A stretch of DNA of 64,000 nt, taken from the NCBI RefSeq assembly GCF_907164915.1, contig NC_061863.1, positions 46,783,382-46,847,381 on the forward strand. Direction: 5' to 3'. A model generated the notes under the pieces. It was not told the origin of the DNA and ran no database searches. It saw only the letters and a program-made list of their open reading frames with translations. Below, piece by piece: positions 56,327 through 64,000 of the stretch. This stretch comes from Impatiens glandulifera (Eukaryota; Streptophyta; Magnoliopsida; Ericales; Balsaminaceae). The translations under genes were made by a program, and so were the position numbers. The first letter of the stretch is position 1; every line of letters begins with the position of its first letter.

Positions 56327-58357
56327 ATGAGTTTAACGGCACCGAACATGGAAACTACTCAAGTTTCAACTGATAGCATTAATGTTCAAGTATCTCCAGC
56401 CATTAAAAATGTTCCATCAAATTCAATTCCTAGCGTAATTACAACAAGGGTAATTACAACAAATGTTGATGATACCATTGTTGGGAAGAAAAGAAAGTTA
56501 TTTTCAAATGTTTGGAATGATTTTCTAAAAGAAAATATAAATGGAAAAGTTAAAACAATATGCAACCATTGTAAGAAGCAACTAGGAGGTTATTCAAAAA
56601 ATGGCACAAAAAATTTGTGGGCTCATCTTTGGACTTGTCCAAAATTGAAGATGAAAGATATCAATCAGATGAATCAAAAATATCTAAAGGCTGAAAAGGG
56701 TGAAGATGGAATAACAAAGATTGTTAATATGACTTTTGACCAAGATATGTCACGAAAAAAATTAGCAAGAATGATTATTAGGCATGACTATCCTCTTTTG
56801 ATAGTTGACCATGAAGGTTTTAGAGATTTTGTGAATAGTATACAACCGTTGTTCACTATGATTTCTAGAAATACCCTCCAAGTCGACATTTTGAGTGAAT
56901 ATCACACTTTCAAAGCCAAAGTGATCAAACAAATTGAGTCAAGTCAAAATAGAATAGTTATTACCACTGATATGTGGAATTCCAAAAATCAAATACAAGG
57001 TTATATGGCTATTACTGCTCATTGGATTGACGAATCATGGCACTTGCAAAAAAGACTTATCAGCTTTGTATATGTGCCTGCCCCACATATAGGAGATGTT
57101 CTTTCTGACATTTTAAGAGACACTTTGATGAGTTGGGTTATTGATAGGAAGCTCACTACTTTGACGGTTGATAATTGTAGTGCAAATGAAGCAATTGTTA
57201 AAGATCTTATTTACAAAAAACTTAATGCATCTACATTATTATTGCGTGGAAAATATTTTCAGATGCGATGGTGTGCTCACATCCTTAATCTGATTGTCAA
57301 AGATGGATTAAATGTTATTGGAGATGGTATTGAAAAAATTCGAGATAATGTTGCTTTTTGGAGAGCAAGTCCAAAAAGACAGGAGAAGTTCATTGAAAAT
57401 TGTGGTCATCTACAAATTTCTTATTCAAAAAAGTTAGCCCTTGATTGTAAAACTCGATGGAACTTTACTTTTCTTATGCTTCAAACAACTCTAATTTATA
57501 AAGATGTTTTTGAGAGGTTGATGTTTAGTGAGTCTTCTTATACATTTCTTCCTACACAAATGGATTGGGAATTTGTGAGTATCGTTTGCTCAAAGTTGGA
57601 ATTATTCTATAATATCACAAAGTTATTCTCAGGAAGTAACTATCCCACTGCTAATATATATTTCCAAAAACTTTGTGAGATTAAGTTTTCTTTATCCAAT
57701 TGGAAATGTGATTCTAATCCATTAATTAGGGACATAGCTGAACAAATGAAGGTCAAGTTTGATAAATACTGGTCTGAGATTCATGGGCTTATGGGAGTAG
57801 CTACACTTTTAGATCCTAGATTTAAGTTGACATTGTTACGTTATTGCTTCTCTAAAATTTATGGGATTGATGAAGTTTTGGAAGTAAATAGGATTCGAAG
57901 CATTTGTGCTGATTTACTTGTTGAATATCAGACTTTGATGAAAAGTAAGAGTGTGTTTCAAAATCGTAACAATGAGTGTGGTTCTACTTCTTCTCATACC
58001 ATGATAATGAATAGTGGTGAAACTTCAAGTGATTGGAATATTTCAGCTGGATATAATGAGTTTGTTGTTCAATTAAATATGTCAACAGATACTTCTAAAT
58101 CAGAGTTGGATTTTTATTTAGAGGAAGTGGTCATCATTGATACCGGTAATTTTGATATCTTATATTGGTGGAGTACTTATGGAACAAAATATAATACTTT
58201 ACAAATGATTGCCCGAGACATCTTTGCCATACCTATATCTACCGTTGTATCAGAATCTTCATTTAGTACGAGTGGTAGAATCACTAATGTGCTGATTAAA
58301 TGGTCCTCACCGCAATCAACTTCTTCCCGGAATGTTGGAAGCACTAATGTGCACTAG
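56327..58357 (+). CDS. hAT transposase (BED zinc finger, RICESLEEPER-like), C-terminal frameshift
   Basis: 676 aa from the ATG at 56327, which opens MSLTAPNME 15 bp after a TTTTTTTAG acceptor; the frame is open further upstream but that part is intronic. A BED zinc finger (about residues 65-110, CNHCKKQLGG with HLWTC) is followed by the hAT RNase-H-like core (TTDMWNSKNQIQGYMAITAH; LTVDNCSANE; MRWCAHILNLIVKDGL), a DUF4413-type segment (GVATLLDPRFKLTLLRY) and the hAT dimerisation domain (ELDFYLEEVV; WWSTYGTKYNTL; IPISTVVSESSFSTSGR). After GRIT the family sequence moves to the +1 frame (LEALMCTRYW at about 58332-58361), so a small indel replaces the last ~25 residues with unrelated ones. The core is otherwise full length. 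Activity is doubtful. Confidence 0.88.
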   Translation: MSLTAPNMETTQVSTDSINVQVSPAIKNVPSNSIPSVITTRVITTNVDDTIVGKKRKLFSNVWNDFLKENINGKVKTICNHCKKQLGGYSKNGTKNLWAHLWTCPKLKMKDINQMNQKYLKAEKGEDGITKIVNMTFDQDMSRKKLARMIIRHDYPLLIVDHEGFRDFVNSIQPLFTMISRNTLQVDILSEYHTFKAKVIKQIESSQNRIVITTDMWNSKNQIQGYMAITAHWIDESWHLQKRLISFVYVPAPHIGDVLSDILRDTLMSWVIDRKLTTLTVDNCSANEAIVKDLIYKKLNASTLLLRGKYFQMRWCAHILNLIVKDGLNVIGDGIEKIRDNVAFWRASPKRQEKFIENCGHLQISYSKKLALDCKTRWNFTFLMLQTTLIYKDVFERLMFSESSYTFLPTQMDWEFVSIVCSKLELFYNITKLFSGSNYPTANIYFQKLCEIKFSLSNWKCDSNPLIRDIAEQMKVKFDKYWSEIHGLMGVATLLDPRFKLTLLRYCFSKIYGIDEVLEVNRIRSICADLLVEYQTLMKSKSVFQNRNNECGSTSSHTMIMNSGETSSDWNISAGYNEFVVQLNMSTDTSKSELDFYLEEVVIIDTGNFDILYWWSTYGTKYNTLQMIARDIFAIPISTVVSESSFSTSGRITNVLIKWSSPQSTSSRNVGSTNVH

Positions 58358-59106
58358 ATATTGGATTTGTGACGACAATTTAGGTAAATACAAATATTTA
58401 TATGTTATACTTAATATAAATTCACTCTTGTTACTAATGTATGTATTTTTTTTATATTTAATTCTTAGCTACATCTTCATTTGATGATTGCACATCTACT
58501 ATATGTGATCCTGACGAGGAATTTACTTTCTAAGTAATTAATTGTTTGTCGAAGATTTGAGGTATGTTATTAGTTAAATACTTTAATCTTAATTCTATTT
58601 TTTGTATTTGTTAATGTTGATTGTTTTTTCTTTTGATTTTGTAGGTTATAATTTACATGTGTTGAAGAAATGTATTCAAGAATGATGCTTTTTGTGAGAA
58701 AACTAATTTGATGATTTCTGAAGTTTTTGTGTTTAATTAAGAATTATGCTCTCACTTTTAAGTTTTTTTTTTCTGTAATTTTGTAGTATGGATGAATTTA
58801 TATTCTGTGTGGATGCTTTTCTGTCTATTGTTTAAGGATATAATATTTATTAATAGTTTTAGGTTAATTATATTTTATAGTAACATATTATATTTAATTT
58901 ATATAATTTTAGTTAATTAAATATAATTTTTTAATATTTCATATCGGGTAATGGGGTACCCGTCGGGGATCGGGTACCCGACGAATCGGGAATGGGGATA
59001 TAAATAGAGATACTCGTCGGGTTCGGGGTTGGGTAGTAATTTGAAATTCGGGTTCGGGGATGAGTACTTTACTACCCGGCGGGTAGGGTACCCGTTGCCA
59101 TCCCTA

Positions 59107-59288
59107 GTCGCAAGTATGTGAGCCAATTCTTCTGGTGCTTCATGAAGACTCACAACTGAAATATCAAAGAATTGACTCATACTTTCTTGTGGATTTCTTA
59201 CTTGAACAAAAGCATCTTTGTTTCCCTTTTTCAGCATCTTTAGTAAGTTATCTCCTTTGATGATATTGATATTCGTTTGATTAACGCC
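59107..59288 (-). pseudogene. Chromovirus pol: linker between protease and RT
   Basis: Minus-strand reading through SMSQFFDISVVSLHEAPEEL then AHILAT continues across the hAT insertion into TYEDLFYKSVGLPPARAFDH, the usual segment before the RT domain in this family. Confidence 0.75.
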
Positions 59289-59891
59289 CTATAGGAATCG
59301 GGTTTCACCTTTTTGATTAAAAGAGAGCGTCAGTTTCTCAAAATCCCAACAGGAATGACCAATCGTGATAAGCCATTCGATGCCCAGGACTACATCATAA
59401 CTGGACATATCCAGTACCCGCATATCAGCCATATATTCTTCATCATTCATAGTCCAGTTAAGATTCTTACAATGTCCCTCACTTATTAGGTTAAAACTAT
59501 CAGCCACTTTGACAGATAGAGACTGAGTAGGTAAAATAGGGTGATTAATGTTCTTAAGGATTCTAGAATTGATAAAGTTGTGGGTACTACCTGTATTTAT
59601 GAGAATTATAACAAGTAGTAGTCCAATCTTACTAGAAATCCTCAAAGTTTGATAGTTCTTGGATCCAGACAAAGAATGGATAGAAATAGAGGGTGTATCG
59701 TTGGCTGATTTGGAACTGTTAAGATCTTCGCCATATTCCGGTAAGAAATTCTCACATTCCCCTACATCATTTACTGTAACCATAAACAACTTAGCTTTAC
59801 ATTTGTAATTAACATCATACTTCTCATCACATGTATAGCAAAGACCTTTTTTCCTGCGATCATCAAGTATTTTCGGGTCCATCTGTTGCAT
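59289..59891 (-). pseudogene. Chromovirus zinc knuckle and retropepsin, active-site Asp lost
   Basis: About 200 codons. CYTCDEKYDVNYKC is a CCHC knuckle whose histidine position is Tyr. ILINTGSTHNFINSRIL is the retropepsin signature with Asn in place of the catalytic Asp of the usual D-S/T-G. EYMADMRVLDMSSYDVVLGI follows as in relatives. The Asp-to-Asn change alone should abolish protease activity. A G-to-A change explains it. Confidence 0.87.
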
Positions 59892-60019
59892 ATACCTTTT
59901 TCTAACATTCGGGATAAAAGGTGAAGTGCAATTAAGAGTTGGCTGATGGGGTTTAGGATTATTAGGCCAGTTGGATTTTGGGAGATTGAGAGTAGGTAAA
60001 AGGGGTGGGTGGTTACTCT

Positions 60020-60694
60020 ATAAATGACCACTTGTCAATAAGGCTTTATAAGTGGCTTCCTGCACTTTAGCTACTACCATAGCTGCATTTAGGGACTCAG
60101 GTTGTGAAAATCTAACAATATTTGAGATCTCTCCTCTTAATCCACTTAGATAACAAACCTCATATTATATTCTTTAACAATGTTAGTTTATTTCAGATTC
60201 ATCAGCCTGCTGATTGGTGTATCGTAAATAGAGAGATCAAACTGTTGGAGTAACGAGTTCTTGAAGCTTATCCAGGTGAGAGATACCGTTGGGTTTCTTG
60301 ATTGCAGGTAAGATCCGTACCACGTCCGAGCATTCCTAAAGAAATGAATGGGAACAATCTCTACCTTCGTCACGTCTGCAGTTCTGTCCACACGAAAGAA
60401 CTGTTCTGCTGAAATCAGCCAGCCTTCCACATCCGTTCCATCGAACTTGGGGAAATCCACATTCGTCAATCGAGTTGGTGGAACATAAGGCCTATCCCTT
60501 GGTGGTGCATTTATGAACAACCTTGTTGATTCCTCTGGGTTATCAGCGAGATTTCTACTTTCCAATATGTGTAGTTGTTCTTCAATAGAACCTACCTTGC
60601 TTTCCATCCATTTTTGCACTTCCTATAACGTTTGAGAAATTGAATCTACCGATGTATGCAAGGAGTTGTCCGACTGATGTCTAGTTTCAACCAT
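60020..60694 (-). pseudogene. Chromovirus gag, broken
   Basis: Start MVETRHQSD at 60694, but an in-frame TAG at 60625-60623 (QTL*EVQ, consistent with a CAG-to-TAG change) interrupts it. The gag core (LTNVDFPKFDGTDVEGWLIS; FFRNARTWYGSYLQ; ISFKNSLLQQFDLSIYD) is open from 60619 to 60188, then shifts frame. Remnants such as EISNIVRFSQPESLNAAMV continue to about 60020. Confidence 0.85.
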
Positions 60695-60743
60695 CGTGAG
60701 AACCGCCGGCTTAAATACCAAATGATACAAATAAGAGATAAGT

Positions 60744-61041
60744 TGAGATGAGAAAAGAAACTATTCACCTGAGAAGATGAATATAACCTAAGAATTTGAG
60801 AGAAGAAAGAAGAACAAGAGAGCTACTGCTCATTCATTTCATAACTTCTTAAGCAAGATATTCTTCTGAGTTATATAACAATCCTCTCAGAGAATAATAC
60901 AATGACCAAAATAAAAAAATAAGATAGTTCAAGGACTAAAAGACATTAAGACAACAATTAAAATAGACATATGTCAACTCTTAGTGTTTCCACGTGGATC
61001 ATTTACCACTGTTAGATTAAACTTCATTCACCTCTGTATCA
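60744..61041 (-). repeat. Chromovirus 5' LTR
   Basis: Plus-strand TGAGATGAGAAAAG to CACCTCTGTATCA, paired with 51973-52269. Internal to it, on the element strand, lies the degenerate primer-binding region at about 60710-60730. Confidence 0.92.
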
Positions 61042-61042
61042 A

Positions 61043-61105
61043 CATCGTGCTTCCGTCCGGAGGGTCATCGCCTATATTCCTCTCATCTAGACTCTGTCCC
61101 AAATT
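61043..61105. repeat. 63-bp direct repeat flanking the chromovirus, right copy
   Basis: Starts CATCGTGCTTCCGTCCGG and ends GACTCTGTCCCAAATT; partner of 51910-51972. Confidence 0.93.
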
Positions 61106-61772
61106 ACTAGGCCTCTCTCTTGGCTCTTTGTTTCTTCATCAGGTTTGAATGATTTGATAATGTCCAGATCTAATTCCCATTTAAGGATAAGTGCATGTTT
61201 GGTTTAAGGATCTTGATGTTCTTGCGTTTGGGCCCTATTTTGATTTTTTATTAAGATATAACATTAATCTTTAACCTTTTAATTTATTTAAATTAATTTT
61301 CCCCATTTTATTTTATTTAAATAAGTCCAAATTTAATTATGAACCGATTGTGTAAAATATAGGTGTTTACAGAATGTCACTTTTGGACAAAGTTTGGAAA
61401 TTATTATCGAGTTTTGAAAAATGTATATCCAAGTTTGACACTATAGACATCACATTTATAAATAACCTAATTTTATTTAGACTCGTTTTATTTAGAAAAA
61501 TATTAAAAGGATGGATAGATAAAGCCTAACGATCACATGATTGATGATACCCCAATATTTTCGGTGCTCGTTGGTTGCCTTGTCGGAAGATTTAGATCTT
61601 GAAAGATGTTTTCCTTACTTCATTCATGAAACGTGGTAGAATTGACTTTTAACTCTGTCCAATGTGTTGATTAGTAACGCAAGAGTCTCATCCAGGCATG
61701 GATATCGGGACATTATGAAACGCTGCAAAATGTTTGCATCATCTCTCAAACTAATGAAAATAGTATATTAAT
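61106..61772. other. AT-rich intergenic DNA, nothing recognised
   Basis: No coding or structured signal. Confidence 0.5.
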
Positions 61773-62115
61773 ACCACTCTATTATGGTCCGAAGACCAGG
61801 TATATGAAATAGCCAAAAGGCTTTCATTATTCTGCGGATTGATGAACGCGGTGTATAGATCACAAACTATTATGGTTTAAAGACTAGCTATGTGAGATAA
61901 CTGAAGCGTTTGCATTCTTTTGTGGGTGGACATCTTACACATACATTAATTTCATGCTACTATAGCCCCTAGACGAGCTGCGTAAAATAGCCAAGGGGGT
62001 TTTCATCGTCTTCAAATCGAGTGGAAAACCAAATACATTAATCTTACACCACTATAGTCCGTAGACCAACTACGTAGATAGCTAGAGGGTTGACGCTCTT
62101 CCTTAGGTGGGTGAT
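61773..62115. repeat. About 90-bp tandem repeat, four degenerate copies
   Basis: Units aligned on TATGGTCCGAAGACC (61783), TATGGTTTAAAGACT (61871), TATAGCCCCTAGACG (61961) and TATAGTCCGTAGACC (62053), each followed by a TAYGTRARATAGCYA block and a T-rich segment. Spacing is 88, 90 and 92 bp. Confidence 0.75.
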
Positions 62116-64000
62116 TGCATCATCTTAACATCATGATCATAGTCCTGATTGTGTATCTAATTAGTCCGAGTGAACGTGTCTAACTAGTTCGAGTTATGTG
62201 ACATAATTCGTGATATAAACAAAGGTTTGCGCTAACTCGGTAAATTGCCATCTGAACAATTTTATCGGTCTTGTGACTACGTAATTTGAGGAAACACGTG
62301 CCTGATCACACAAGAGTAATTTGGGTTGCGTCATTTGCACAATAAGTGACTTAATACTTAATCTTTATAATTGCTTCATGCCTCGGTGGGGTGCTTCTGT
62401 GCAAAGATATTTTTTAATATTTGTTAGCTAAAAATCTCACGAAGACCTATAAATAGGAAACCTGGAGGGTATAATCCTAAGAAGATTATCTCAGGTCGTT
62501 TCATCATCAATTTTGTTTTTGTTTTTTTCAATTTTCGAGTCATGACCACTTTGGTTTTTTTCTTCAAGAAAACAATTTTCATCACGATTTTGGGTTTCTC
62601 GTTTTTTTGAAAACTTCGACGCTTCATTTATTTTGGGAAAAGACTCCAATGCATGATTTGAGAACTTTTTTTTTTGGAAAATTCCCCTATCACTTGTCAA
62701 AGATTTTTTTCACTTTTTATTGTACTTTTGGTAAATTCCCCTAGCACTTTTCTAGGATTTTCCACATTTTTTTGTGAGTTAAGGCATGCCTTGATCTCTC
62801 TCATTTTAAAACGAATCTCGAAGCAAAATATGTTTGAAGTCTCATTTCGAGTGTTGCTTTTGGACAATTTTAAAAGGAGAACAATTTTTCTTATATTTTA
62901 TTTTGATGAAATTTTATCAACAATGCACTTGAATCCTGTTCTGCAATTATTTTGAAAAAAAAATCTTTGTATGAACGTGAATTTTCTTGCCCAAGTATTA
63001 TTTTTGACGTCTTAAATGTAGTTTTCAACTTTGCGCCACGTGCTTTAAAATTTCGTCTAACTTCCTTTATTAAATATTTTTTAGAGATTCTTTATCATTC
63101 ACGACTTCATAGAGCTCTTATTGTAATTAGAGTACTATCTGACAGAATCGGTACACTCTTGTTATTTTGGGGTAAAACAAGATGCGAACTCAATAACATT
63201 GAGTGGTGATTTCAATGTCTCATCCACTTTGAGTATTAATCAAATAGAATCAGTACACATATGCTCTTGATTTTAACACCTCAAAATGATGATTACCTTG
63301 ACTCATTTTTTTCTCAAGCCTCTAGTATTGAGTCATCTCCTATTTTTTTGAAACATTAATTTTTTTAGAAGCGTAATAATTTTCTTTATTCACGTGATTT
63401 AAGCTTAGATTTTAATCTTTTCCACAATCTTTCATTTCCCTTTTGTAGAATTAATCGCGAGTATACGAAACGATGCAATAAAATATCCTTTGCTCGAATC
63501 GTTGAGTGAAATATCGAGTTCCTTTGGAAATGATCGTTGAATGGAGACTTTAATCTCGACTCATACTTGTTTTCAAAATTCGTTTTTTTTCTTGTCTCCC
63601 TTTTTGAGAGAGATCTTGGCAACATTTTCTCACATTGTTGTTTTGGAAAACGAATTATTATAACCAGGTCTCAAGACAAAACTGCCTACGTATCCTCTTA
63701 AGAGAGGATTATGTCGAAACAAAATTTAAGGTCATGAGAATATTTTTTGTCATTTTTTTCCATTTCCCCCTTGAATATACCATAGTGTATGAACTAAGAT
63801 TTTATTTTATTAGAGTATCCCTTAGTATGAGAACTATAGTTTCACCCCCTTTTCATTTTTTCGTTGTTTTTTTCATTTATTTTATTTTAAATTGCCTTAG
63901 TGTAAGAAACTATAGTTTCATTCTCATTGATGTTGTTATCATTATTTTCATTTTTTACGTTTGTTGATGCAAATGTTTTCAATACAAATGATGTTAATGC
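62116..64000. other. T-rich unassigned DNA, possibly LTR-like
   Basis: CCTATAAATAGG at 62446-62457 is a good TATA box. ACTGCCTACGTATCCTCTTA near 63680, followed by GAGGATTATGTCGAAAC, resembles a motif I recall from plant LTRs. ORFs up to 110 codons are T-driven, with no domains. A fragment of an LTR element is possible but not shown. Confidence 0.35.

Larger units (their letters stand above)
55114..59106 (+). mobile_element. hAT (Ac-like) DNA transposon, 4.0 kb, inside the chromovirus
   Basis: TIR TAGGGATGGAAATGGGTACC at the left and, inverted, TAGGGATGGCAACGGGTACC at the right. The 8-bp flanks match at 5 of 8 positions. Subterminal CGGGTACCCGTCGGG/GGTCGGGGATGGGG repeats occur at both ends, including a direct triplication at 55192-55290. 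It carries one plus-strand transposase gene with two leader exons (about 55545-55650 and 55751-55822). Confidence 0.92.
51973..61041 (-). mobile_element. Ty3/gypsy chromovirus LTR retrotransposon, decayed and interrupted
   Basis: LTRs of about 297 bp (51973-52269 and 60744-61041) differ at roughly 12 sites (about 4%). On the minus strand the order is 5' LTR, a degenerate iMet-type primer site (TTGGTATTTAAGC near 60717), gag, zinc knuckle, protease, RT, RNase H, integrase, chromodomain, a polypurine tract AAAGAAGGGGG just before the 3' LTR, then the 3' LTR. Gag-pol is broken by stops and frameshifts and by a 4-kb hAT insertion at 55114-59106. It cannot encode working proteins. Confidence 0.93.

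Noticed and set aside
62424..63967. Several ORFs of 67-110 codons near the window end
   Set aside because: They are driven by T-rich sequence, lack domains and overlap on both strands.

Overview
This window reads as nuclear DNA of a flowering plant, most likely a eudicot. It is very AT-rich. Its genes have GT-AG introns and plant-specific products, and most of the length is transposable elements, including CACTA, hAT, Emigrant-like and Ty3/gypsy chromovirus types, plus a degraded nuclear copy of plastid 23S rRNA. I cannot name the species.

Three host protein-coding genes are supported. (1) 5827-7878, minus: an EIN3-binding F-box protein (EBF1/2 type, 626 aa, two exons), the SCF receptor that removes EIN3/EIL1 in ethylene signalling. 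(2) 41226-42451, plus: an eight-exon, 208-aa plastid-type protein with a DUF3119 domain, with no single long ORF. (3) 43729-44769, plus: an intronless 346-aa sugar-phosphate/phosphate translocator family protein. There is also a tandem tRNA-Arg array of ~350-bp units, nearly all decayed. Copies at 924-996 and 37224-37296 keep an intact cloverleaf with anticodon CCT, and 32160-32232 reads TCT.

Layout. 1-1540: tRNA-Arg array, part 1. 1593-2323: Emigrant-like MITE. 2805-4165: palindromic foldback-like repeat. 5.2-8.2 kb: the EBF gene. 9087-20112: a complete 11.0-kb CACTA element with 16-bp TIRs (CACTG start), TAC target duplication, hairpin-rich subterminal repeats, intact spliced reading frames for a TNPA-like and a TNP2 transposase, and a third small coiled-coil gene with its own promoter. 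20-29 kb: AT-rich DNA with a MITE, small duplications and a ~106-bp repeat. 29.1-38.6 kb: tRNA-Arg array, part 2, split by a plastid 23S rRNA fragment (32403-36835) that is itself split by a 3.28-kb solo-LTR-like insertion. 39119-40015: non-autonomous hAT element with a perfect 8-bp duplication. 41-45 kb: the two plus-strand host genes with a LINE relic between them. 48.85-50.89 kb: a 2-kb foldback built of ACACGTTTAA motifs. 51973-61041: a decayed Ty3/gypsy chromovirus (minus), split by a 4.0-kb hAT transposon (55114-59106). 61-64 kb: unassigned DNA with a four-copy ~90-bp repeat.

How it fits together: the host genes are separate and form no pathway cluster. Most of the structure is nested insertion. 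The array received plastid DNA, which received an LTR element; the chromovirus received a hAT element. The CACTA element has the least visible decay and lies about 1 kb upstream of the EBF promoter, with its genes transcribed toward it.
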